A DNA stretch of 64,000 nt, taken from the NCBI GenBank assembly GCA_945787015.1, contig CALZGM010000007.1, forward strand, positions 62,001 to 126,000, read 5' to 3'. Positions 16,752 to 23,584 of this stretch are shown piece after piece (position 1 is the stretch's first letter; every line of letters starts with the position of its first letter). A program made the position numbers and the translations under genes. The notes under the pieces were generated by a model. The model worked only from the letters and a program-made list of their open reading frames with translations, ran no database searches and was not told where the DNA came from. Origin of the DNA: an uncultured Roseburia sp. (GTDB lineage: Bacteria; Bacillota; Clostridia; Lachnospirales; Lachnospiraceae).

Positions 16752-18386
16752 TCAAAAAGACATCTGCATGCCTTGCTCCTGCACCACGGCCAGTTCTTCA
16801 GCAGTCATAACACTCCAAAAACTTTCACTGTTCCAGAAGCTAACATATAATTCCCCTTCATCAATCTTAATAGGATGCTGTTCAAAGCCTTCTCCCCATC
16901 CATCACTCATCTGTCCGGTCCAATAATCTTTCAGTACTTTGATATCTTCCTCTGTCATCGGTTCGCTGATTTTGCATTCCAGAACACCATAGAGTTCGCC
17001 ATTCAGCACTTGTACAGCAGGGGTTGCCCTTAGAACCTTTCCGGCTACCTCCCTGCTTTCGTCAAAGTAATGCATGAGTCCTCTTGCTTCCTCGCCAATA
17101 CATTCTTCGTTTCTGATGGCCTCCATAATCTCCTCTTCATAAGGCGTCAGGTCACTCCGGTAAAGATTTCCTGCGTCCTCTCCATCCACATATAACTGTC
17201 CGGTCAGTGGACTGAATAAACGGAATGTCTGAAAGCAGTCCTCATCAATCTCCAGTGGATCAGCAAACTCGCCTTCGTATTCCATGTACTCATGAATATC
17301 TCTGTTTGCTCCCACAAACCCTTCAGAAACATATCCACTGTCTGTCAGCGTTCCCTGTCTCTTATCACGGGCAAGACCTGCATAATCGATATGCGGAAGC
17401 AGAAGGTCATCCACATCAAACAGTCCTTCATCCGAAACAAGATATTTCCCATACTCCTCATCCGAATGAATTCCCGGATGAATTTCAAACTCAGAAAGAG
17501 TTCTGGCGATATATGTCATGTCCGTAAAATCTTTTATACCCACAAACTCTACAGCCATGGAAAGCTGTTTCATTTTTTGTTCATCGAAGCGACAAATATT
17601 CTGGCACAGTTCATTAAAAAAAGTCAGGTCTTCAATACACTTGATATCCTCCGGCCTCGGCAGGATGCTGTCAGGGATATGAAAGTTATGGACTCCTTTC
17701 ACTTTGCACTCCCAGAAATCCTGAACCTGCAATCTAGCTTTCATCTTATTGACAGAGCAGATATCTGTGGGCAGATACAGATATTCCGTATCCCCTCTCT
17801 GATTCTGAATTTCCAGCGCTGCTACCTTATCTGAGTCATAACAATAAAGCGGAAAAGTCCTGCCGTTGTAAACCTCCTGCATTTCAAAACCATGTTCCAC
17901 CCACACACCATAAGGCAGAATTTTACAGGACTGTTCTGAAAAGGTTTTCTCTGCGAACTCGGTAAAATTGATCTGTCTGCTTTCTTCCTCAGACATTCCC
18001 AAAAATTCATCCAGATAAAGTCGCTTTCCAACCTGTTCTCCATCCGAAAAATCCGTGATAAGGGAAAGGCCTTTTAAGCTGAACGTGAGATTAATCAGAT
18101 CTTTGATTTCCTCTACACCACGTTCCGTTACATAGGCGTCCATTACATTTCGTTCATAGTCGGTAAGGCTTTCCATCCGTTTCGCAAGGAAATTCAGTTC
18201 ATCCATGTTTACAGTCTGGCCGATAAATGGTGCAAGCGGATTTCCCTTCTCCCATACTTCAAGCAGCTTACATTTCGGAATGCTCTCATCTACACCGATC
18301 TGTTTCATATGAAGGGTCAGTTCCGAATCACTCATTGGTAATTCCACGTCACGGCGGTTCATCCCATTCGTTATCCTAATTTTCAT
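16752..18386 (-). CDS. ArdA-related antirestriction-type protein
   Basis: This acidic protein of about 544 residues is much longer than classical ArdA (about 165). The region near residues 200-330 carries ArdA-like features, including a segment ending DYAGLARDKRQGTLTDSGYV, which resembles the C-terminal Gly/Tyr motif of ArdA. ArdA is a DNA mimic that blocks type I restriction enzymes. The C-terminal 200 residues contain a further acidic domain. The ATG at 18386 has GGAGG 6 nt upstream. Adjacent adenine methylase supports an anti-restriction role. Confidence 0.65.
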   Translation of the reverse strand: MKIRITNGMNRRDVELPMSDSELTLHMKQIGVDESIPKCKLLEVWEKGNPLAPFIGQTVNMDELNFLAKRMESLTDYERNVMDAYVTERGVEEIKDLINLTFSLKGLSLITDFSDGEQVGKRLYLDEFLGMSEEESRQINFTEFAEKTFSEQSCKILPYGVWVEHGFEMQEVYNGRTFPLYCYDSDKVAALEIQNQRGDTEYLYLPTDICSVNKMKARLQVQDFWECKVKGVHNFHIPDSILPRPEDIKCIEDLTFFNELCQNICRFDEQKMKQLSMAVEFVGIKDFTDMTYIARTLSEFEIHPGIHSDEEYGKYLVSDEGLFDVDDLLLPHIDYAGLARDKRQGTLTDSGYVSEGFVGANRDIHEYMEYEGEFADPLEIDEDCFQTFRLFSPLTGQLYVDGEDAGNLYRSDLTPYEEEIMEAIRNEECIGEEARGLMHYFDESREVAGKVLRATPAVQVLNGELYGVLECKISEPMTEEDIKVLKDYWTGQMSDGWGEGFEQHPIKIDEGELYVSFWNSESFWSVMTAEELAVVQEQGMQMSF

Positions 18387-18987
18387 TCCACACCTCCTGC
18401 CTGGTAATATCCACACCGCACTTTTCAATCACGAAAGCATTCACGATTAAGCGAAGCACCTCATCCGGTATCAGTTCCCGGTCTGTCAATTCTGATAAAC
18501 GGATATGCTTCGTTCCGTTATAGACATCCTTTGCCGCATGAAAAAGGATATACTGTTCCAGCGTAACCCCTCCGAACCGGATACGGTCAAAGTATATTCC
18601 TGTATCCAGCACCTGCCGATGCACCTTATCCCAGAGTTCCTCATCCGCAGACAATAAGAAAACTGCAGCCGCATAATTCGGATACATGCATAGGTTTTTC
18701 CCTCTTCTGCCTGTCAGTAGGAAATAGAAATCTTTTCGATGTTTCATACTTCCGAAAATCATTTCCTTATCCGCTTTTTCAAAAATTTCACTTATCCTCT
18801 TTTTCAGATGTTCCATTTGCATACTGCTGATCACACAATCCACAAGCTCGGTATAATTCCCCCGGCTTTTCCATTCTTCTGCATTCATGATACAGATTCC
18901 CTGTCCTCTCAGACGATACCCCGGTGGCTGCTGCATTTGTCTCTCCAGCATGCAGAGCTGCGGGCTGCTACAAAATAATCCCGACAT
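18376..18987 (-). CDS. First gene of the ICE operon, unknown function
   Basis: This 203-residue soluble protein has no signal peptide or membrane helix. Its Cys-containing N-terminus (MSGLFCSSPQLCMLERQMQQ) is followed by a helical domain with a conserved-looking KHRKDFYFLLTGRR and YPNYAAAVFLLSADEELW. I do not recognise the family. AGGAGG lies 6-7 nt before the ATG. It is the promoter-proximal gene of the leftward operon and lies next to an extended leader hairpin. Confidence 0.6.
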   Translation of the reverse strand: MSGLFCSSPQLCMLERQMQQPPGYRLRGQGICIMNAEEWKSRGNYTELVDCVISSMQMEHLKKRISEIFEKADKEMIFGSMKHRKDFYFLLTGRRGKNLCMYPNYAAAVFLLSADEELWDKVHRQVLDTGIYFDRIRFGGVTLEQYILFHAAKDVYNGTKHIRLSELTDRELIPDEVLRLIVNAFVIEKCGVDITRQEVWNEN

Positions 18988-19012
18988 TTTTCTTCCTCCT
19001 GTTCTTTTGACA

Positions 19013-19056
19013 ATAAAAATGGCGGTACCTATTTCATTTCTAAAATAAGTACCGCC
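19013..19056 (-). terminator. Leader hairpin / attenuator upstream of the ICE operon
   Basis: On the minus strand GGCGGTAC and GTACCGCC pair across a 20-nt AT-rich interior, with extra pairing of the inner AAAT/ATTT. A U-rich stretch (ATTTTTATT) follows. It ends about 25 nt before the start codon at 18987. An orphan AGGAGG lies upstream at 19088-19093 (minus strand). It could be an attenuator controlling the operon or an ordinary terminator. Confidence 0.5.
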
Positions 19057-19154
19057 TCACATATTCATCTGCAATTTACTTTTGTTTCCTCCTCTCTTTT
19101 TTCTCAAATCACTCCAACACCTCGTTTTTACCCCACTGCATCTATAAAAATGGG

Positions 19155-19202
19155 CAAAAAAATCGGGCAAAAACTGGTCGATTTTCGCTCCAATTTTTGC
19201 CC
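19155..19202 (-). terminator. Intrinsic terminator after rlmD
   Basis: On the minus strand GGGCAAAAATTGG pairs with CCAGTTTTTGCCC, one mismatch, with a 12-nt loop, followed by GATTTTTTT. It lies 32 bp after the rlmD stop codon. Confidence 0.75.
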
Positions 19203-19205
19203 TCA

Positions 19206-19225
19206 AACCACAACATCTTGTGGTT
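19206..19225. repeat. Perfect 8-bp inverted repeat at the element/rlmD border
   Basis: AACCACAA and TTGTGGTT flank a 4-bp centre, 9 bp from the rlmD stop. There is no U-tract directly after it. It may be part of the terminator region or a recombinase binding site at the ICE end. Confidence 0.45.
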
Positions 19226-19233
19226 GAACCCGT

Positions 19234-20463
19234 CTATTTCTTCTCTTTTCCACAATACTGCATCAGAACCACTGACTCAACGTGTTTTGTAAAAGGAAAC
19301 ATATCTACAGGCTGGCAAGCCCCGGCCTCATACCCATGCTTCTTTAAATACTTCAAATCTCTTGCTAACGTTTCCGGATTGCAGGACACATAAACCACCT
19401 TCTTCGGCGCAAGTTTCACAACAGAAGCTAAAAATGCTTCATCACTTCCGGCACGAGGCGGGTCCATAAATACGACATCTACCTTCTTTTTCTGCTCTGC
19501 AAGCTCTACCATAAATTCTCCCGCATCTGCATTGTAAAACTGTACATTCTTAATTTGGTTGCGTTTTGCGTTAGCAATTGCATCTCGCACTGCATCCTTA
19601 TTCAGTTCAACGCTGATGACCTCTTTTGCCTTATCGGATGCAATCATCCCAATCGTTCCAATACCGCAGTATGCATCAATTACCGTCTCTTTTCCGGTCA
19701 GACCTGCTGCTTCAATCGCCTTCCCATAAAGCACTTCTGTCTGAACGGTATTAATCTGGTAAAAAGACTTTGGTGAAATGCGAAACACCTTGCCACACAA
19801 AGTGTCTTCAATGAATCCTTTTCCGTAAATCGTTGTTTCCTTTTCGCCAAGCACCATGCTTGTCCGCTTATCATTCACATTGATTACCACAGTCGTAATC
19901 TCAGGGTGAAGCTTCCGCAAAGCTTTCACAAAATTGTTTTTTGATGGCAGAATCGGGGAACCCAGCACTAATACTACCATAATTTCTCCGCTGTAATGTC
20001 CCTTGCGAATCAGCACATGCCGCAGTAAACCATAGCCGGTATCCTCATCATAGGTCTTTATCTTAAAGGAGCGGAGTAAACCGCGGATATCACGGATAAT
20101 TGCATCTGCTTTTTCGTCTTCAATCATGCAGTCATCTATATTTACCACGTCATGCGTACCGGCCTTATAGACTCCGGAAATAATCGTTCCCGGTGCTGCG
20201 CCGCTGATTTTGCTTTTCACCCCTCTTTGTGTCGTATGTTTTCCGCCTTTCACAATGTCAAACACCGCATGCACCTTATTCCGATAATGGTATGGATTTT
20301 CCATTCCGATAATCGGGCGTACTTCGCAGATTCCCTGCAATATCTTTCTTACATAGTCCTGTTTCTCTTTTAGCTGTTCTTCATAAGGCTTACCCTGATA
20401 CTCACAGCCGCCACATTTTTTTGCATACGGGCAGGCATTTGTTTTCTTATTCTGTTCTGCCAT
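19234..20463 (-). CDS. rlmD: 23S rRNA (uracil-5-)-methyltransferase RlmD
   Basis: This 409-residue SAM-dependent methyltransferase of the TrmA/RumA family modifies 23S rRNA (U1939 type). An iron-sulfur cluster Cys set is at the N-terminus (CPYAKKCGGCEYQ). AdoMet motif is VIDAYCGIGTIG near residue 280, the catalytic Cys is in SCNPETLARD near residue 366, and the C-terminus has the conserved D-x-FPxTxHVESVVLM. The ATG at 20463 has GAGAGG about 9 nt upstream; a frame open to 20505 exists. Its 3' end borders the ICE. rumA-type genes are known insertion targets for ICEs, though here the coding end is intact. Confidence 0.95.
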   Translation of the reverse strand: MAEQNKKTNACPYAKKCGGCEYQGKPYEEQLKEKQDYVRKILQGICEVRPIIGMENPYHYRNKVHAVFDIVKGGKHTTQRGVKSKISGAAPGTIISGVYKAGTHDVVNIDDCMIEDEKADAIIRDIRGLLRSFKIKTYDEDTGYGLLRHVLIRKGHYSGEIMVVLVLGSPILPSKNNFVKALRKLHPEITTVVINVNDKRTSMVLGEKETTIYGKGFIEDTLCGKVFRISPKSFYQINTVQTEVLYGKAIEAAGLTGKETVIDAYCGIGTIGMIASDKAKEVISVELNKDAVRDAIANAKRNQIKNVQFYNADAGEFMVELAEQKKKVDVVFMDPPRAGSDEAFLASVVKLAPKKVVYVSCNPETLARDLKYLKKHGYEAGACQPVDMFPFTKHVESVVLMQYCGKEKK

Positions 20464-20534
20464 TCTCGCTTTCCTCTCATTCCAGGCACATAGTGTTCTG
20501 CACATAGCCCTCTACTTTTCTCAGAATAGCACGC

Positions 20535-20624
20535 TTTTTACAAAATACGCAAGTATAAAACACCCTATATTGCATGGAGTGCGCAGGTATAAGGCATCTC
20601 ATTTTTTACAAAGTGCGCAGGTAA
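20535..20624. repeat. Imperfect direct repeats upstream of rlmD
   Basis: Two copies of a 22-23-bp sequence starting TTTTTACAAA and containing GCGCAGGTA or ACGCAAGTA lie at about 20535-20557 and 20602-20624, and a partial GCGCAGGTATAA lies at about 20581. The 250-bp gap between rlmD and the CPBP gene contains nothing else coding. They could be binding sites for a regulator of rlmD, or remnants. Confidence 0.4.
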
Positions 20625-20663
20625 AGTCTGTGCCGGACACAAACATGCGCCGCTAGGCGCACC

Positions 20664-20692
20664 TAAAAAAAGAAACCCGACTAGCGGATTTC
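20664..20692 (-). terminator. Intrinsic terminator after the CPBP protease gene
   Basis: On the minus strand GAAATCCG pairs with CGGGTTTC, loop CTAGT, followed by seven U. A second hairpin (TGCGCC/GGCGCA) lies just beyond at 20646-20661. Confidence 0.8.
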
Positions 20693-20713
20693 TTTTCTTT
20701 ATCAATTATGTAA

Positions 20714-21784
20714 TTATACTGTTTCTTTAGAAACGTTTTCTTCTGAAACTTTTTCTTCTGAAACACTTTCCTCTACTGCTTCTGCAACCGGTGTCCCGAA
20801 TTCCTCTGAAACTTCCACAACCTCCGGTGCCACATCCTTCGCCTGCATAGTTAGCAGGAATAAAATACCCGCTACAAGCACGATGGTCACTGCAATGCTG
20901 CCTTCCAGTCCAAATGCACCACCATTTAAAAAATCTTTTCCCTCAACTGACACACTTTCCAGTACGCTGCAGGAAGTGTTCATACCGCTTACCTTGATTC
21001 CGAAAAAATTACCCTGGACAAAATTCCAGATAGAGTGAGCAGCAGCGGCTCCCCAGATACTTCCCCGCTTTACAAAATAAACGGATTCAAAAATGCCAAA
21101 CAATGTCAGGTTGATAAGTGCCAATACGCTGATGCCGCTATTTCCCAAATGCAATGCCGCAAAGAACAGTGCATTTAAAACAACTGCCACCCAGATTGGA
21201 TAACGTCTGCCGATGGATACCATGAAGTAGCTACGGCATAGCACTTCTTCTGCCATACCCTGAACCATAAAACCAAGCCCGAATAAGAGGAAGGTTCCCA
21301 GTGCAAATGTGGATGAGAAACCGTTAAGCTTTAATCCACCGGTCAGCATACTGATTAGTACAGCAATGGTAAAAATGCCAAAACCAACTACCAAACCAAT
21401 TCCATATTCCTTGAACATATCCTTTTTTACAAAGCCAAGGCTGTTCATCTTCCGTTTCTGAATCAGTTTACAAAACAGCATGGTAATCAGAATCATTCCA
21501 ATTGTTGAAAAAAGAGAGCCGATGACCAATGCATCGCTGCTTGCCAAGCGCATGGATTCTTCCATAATCCGATTCATGTCGCCTGATGCAGCAGCCTCCA
21601 TATATCCTTTGTCGGTAAACATGACCGTCAGTTCAATCGGCATCATCACAAGCACCTGTGCGATGGTTGCAACAATAAATACTGCTACAAATACGAGTAG
21701 TTCTACAAACCAGTTCCAGCCCTTTTTACTTTCACGGGCGCGCGCCACTACTCCCGGCGTTTCCAAATTAAAATTAATCTTCAT
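20714..21784 (-). CDS. CPBP-family intramembrane glutamic endopeptidase-like protein
   Basis: The protein is about 356 residues with seven or eight hydrophobic segments and a Glu/Val/Ser-rich low-complexity tail. The CPBP (Abi, CAAX protease) signature is visible: MAEEVLCRSYF near residue 185 (EExxxR), FxxxH-type LFFAALHLGN near residue 215, and a third motif with GSIWGAAAAHSIWNF near residue 250. Family members process membrane proteins or bacteriocin-related peptides; the substrate is unknown. The ATG at 21784 has GGAGG about 8 nt upstream; ATG at 21799 is an alternative. Confidence 0.85.
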   Translation of the reverse strand: MKINFNLETPGVVARARESKKGWNWFVELLVFVAVFIVATIAQVLVMMPIELTVMFTDKGYMEAAASGDMNRIMEESMRLASSDALVIGSLFSTIGMILITMLFCKLIQKRKMNSLGFVKKDMFKEYGIGLVVGFGIFTIAVLISMLTGGLKLNGFSSTFALGTFLLFGLGFMVQGMAEEVLCRSYFMVSIGRRYPIWVAVVLNALFFAALHLGNSGISVLALINLTLFGIFESVYFVKRGSIWGAAAAHSIWNFVQGNFFGIKVSGMNTSCSVLESVSVEGKDFLNGGAFGLEGSIAVTIVLVAGILFLLTMQAKDVAPEVVEVSEEFGTPVAEAVEESVSEEKVSEENVSKETV

Positions 21785-21837
21785 ATCCTTTACCTCCATT
21801 TCTCCACTCTACCACAACAGAGTGCGGGTGTAAAGGT

Positions 21838-22707
21838 CTAAATATGTGCCATTTTTTCTCTGATTTCTGCACCGGTCGGCGTACCGGCCAATCCGCCCTT
21901 TCCTGTCTCGCGAATATCTTCATTCATACTACGACCAACGCTTCTCATCGCATCAATTACCTCATCCGGCGGAATTTTGCTAAAAATCCCCGCCATCGTC
22001 ATATCTGCTGCGGTCAGTGCATTGACCGCACCGATTACATTTCTCTTAACGCACGGTACTTCTACGAGACCGGCTACCGGGTCACAGGCTAGTCCAAGTA
22101 AATTTTTAAGAGCTAATGCAGAAGCATTTGCAATTTCTTTTGCATTGCCACCCATCAAGTAGGCAAGCCCGCCTGCTGCCATTGCTGAAGCCGAACCAAT
22201 TTCTGCCTGGCAACCGCCTGCTGCGCCGGAAAGAAAGGCGCGGCTTGCAATCACACCACCAATACCTGCTGCCACATAAAGTGCCTCTACCATTTTATCT
22301 TCTGAAAAATGTTTCTCCTCCTGCACAGTTAAAAACACCGCCGGTACTACACCACAGGAACCGGCTGTCGGTGCAGCTACAATTCGTTTCATACAGGCAT
22401 TGGATTCGCCTGTTTTTAATGCTTTTTCCATCACCTTTGCCACAAGATTCCCACAAATTGTCGTTCCGGCCTCTCTGGCTTGCTGCATCTTTTTTCCCTC
22501 TGTACCTACGAGTCCGCTGGCTGATATCTGGCTTCCGTCATACTGCTCGTCTGCATCCTGCATGGCATGATACATAGCACGCATCTGCTCAAAGGAGTCC
22601 CTATCTGCCACCCCACGCTCTGTGCAGTCATCCTCCTGCACAATTTTCCAGAATGGAAGGCCTGTTCTTTTTTCTGTTTCACATATTTCCGCTAACGATT
22701 TATACAT
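21838..22707 (-). CDS. sdaAA: L-serine dehydratase, alpha subunit
   Basis: The 289-residue protein is the catalytic iron-sulfur subunit of the two-subunit anaerobe-type L-serine ammonia-lyase, converting serine to pyruvate and ammonia. Cys residues for the 4Fe-4S cluster lie in APTAGSCGVVP, LLGLACDPVAG and VEVPCVKRN. The Gly/Ala-rich segment FLSGAAGGCQAEIGSASAM is typical. The beta-subunit gene lies 18 bp upstream on the same strand. Confidence 0.95.
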   Translation of the reverse strand: MYKSLAEICETEKRTGLPFWKIVQEDDCTERGVADRDSFEQMRAMYHAMQDADEQYDGSQISASGLVGTEGKKMQQAREAGTTICGNLVAKVMEKALKTGESNACMKRIVAAPTAGSCGVVPAVFLTVQEEKHFSEDKMVEALYVAAGIGGVIASRAFLSGAAGGCQAEIGSASAMAAGGLAYLMGGNAKEIANASALALKNLLGLACDPVAGLVEVPCVKRNVIGAVNALTAADMTMAGIFSKIPPDEVIDAMRSVGRSMNEDIRETGKGGLAGTPTGAEIREKMAHI

Positions 22708-22725
22708 ATGTTTCTTCTTTCTCCA

Positions 22726-23385
22726 TTATTTCAAACTTAAATAGGTTACTTTTAAAATACCCTCTAATCCTTCTAACCATGCAACTGCTTCCATTGGCAC
22801 TTCCTGGTCACATTCTACCACCATGACCGCTTCTCCGCCACGCACGGTGCGATACAGCTTCATACCTGCAATATTGACGCCCTTTTTCGACAACATACTG
22901 GTAACTGCCGTTACACGTCCGGGCACATCCAAGTGATTAACAATCAGCGTCGGATAATCCCCGCCAAAGCTTGCCGACAACCCATCGATTTCACAAATTT
23001 CTATCTGTCCTCCGCCGACAGATGCCGCTATTACCTCTATCTTTTTCCCGGAAATACCGGTCAGATTCAGTTTCACGCTATTCGGATGGACATCCCCTAA
23101 ATCAATGCCGGAAATATGGAATTCCAGTCCTTCCTTTTTTGCAATTTCAAAGCTGTACGGAATATGTGGATCATCCACCGCCATCCCTAGCAGTCCTGCC
23201 ACAAGTGCCTTATCCGTTCCATGTCCTTTTCCCGTTGCTAAAAAGGAGCCATGCAGGAAAATATCCGCACGCATTACCTTCTCTGCAATCAACTTTCGTG
23301 CTACCTGTCCTATTTTTACTGCTCCGGCTGTATGGGAGCTGGATGGTCCTACCATCACCGGTCCAATAATGTCTAATAAATTCAT
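22726..23385 (-). CDS. sdaAB: L-serine dehydratase, beta subunit
   Basis: This partner subunit has about 219 residues. The signature LDIIGPVMVGPSSSHTAGAVK lies at the N-terminus (substrate-binding domain), and an ACT domain lies at the C-terminus (LIVNHLDVPGRVTAVTSMLS, then IAGMKLYRTVRGGEAVMVVE). It forms an operon with sdaAA. The start is likely the ATG at 23385 (GAGGG upstream); an ATG at 23394 is possible. A -10 TATAAT / -35 TTGCAC promoter lies at 23426-23454. Confidence 0.95.
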   Translation of the reverse strand: MNLLDIIGPVMVGPSSSHTAGAVKIGQVARKLIAEKVMRADIFLHGSFLATGKGHGTDKALVAGLLGMAVDDPHIPYSFEIAKKEGLEFHISGIDLGDVHPNSVKLNLTGISGKKIEVIAASVGGGQIEICEIDGLSASFGGDYPTLIVNHLDVPGRVTAVTSMLSKKGVNIAGMKLYRTVRGGEAVMVVECDQEVPMEAVAWLEGLEGILKVTYLSLK

Positions 23386-23425
23386 CGTTCTCATCCCTCA
23401 TATGGTCTTTACAATTTCTTTTACT

Positions 23426-23454
23426 ATTATAATCGCTTTTTGTGGGAGGTGCAA
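23426..23454 (-). promoter_or_regulatory. Sigma-A promoter of sdaAB-sdaAA
   Basis: On the minus strand TTGCAC and TATAAT are separated by 17 bp, about 30-40 bp before the sdaAB start codon. It is divergent from the LTA synthase-like gene promoter. Confidence 0.65.
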
Positions 23455-23525
23455 TAAGGGACGTTTCTTAGCTAGTTTTTATACAAAATTGCCAAAATCC
23501 TCCTCTTTTTCATTCATCTTTCCGA

Positions 23526-23554
23526 TTGATTTTTGTGCGATTTCGATATATATT
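23526..23554 (+). promoter_or_regulatory. Promoter of the LTA synthase-like gene
   Basis: TTGATT and TATATT are separated by 17 bp, about 30 bp before the start codon at 23585. Confidence 0.55.
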
Positions 23555-23584
23555 CTCTAAGTATTAAATTTTGAGGTGATTTAC

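Larger units (their letters stand above)
1..19233. mobile_element. One end of an integrative conjugative element (partial)
   Basis: Every gene from 1 to 18987 lies on the minus strand with short gaps or overlaps, and the content is that of a clostridial ICE: VirB4-, VirB6/TrbL- and PrgI-like channel genes, a Tad-type pilus set, a Dam-like methylase, an ArdA-like antirestriction protein, AbrB and SpoVG regulators. The next gene, rlmD, is ordinary chromosome. The boundary is therefore between 18988 and the 3' end of rlmD, and the exact attachment site is not resolved. Relaxase, coupling protein, integrase and the opposite end must lie left of position 1. The identity as an ICE is an inference from gene content; mobility is not shown. 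Confidence 0.8.
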
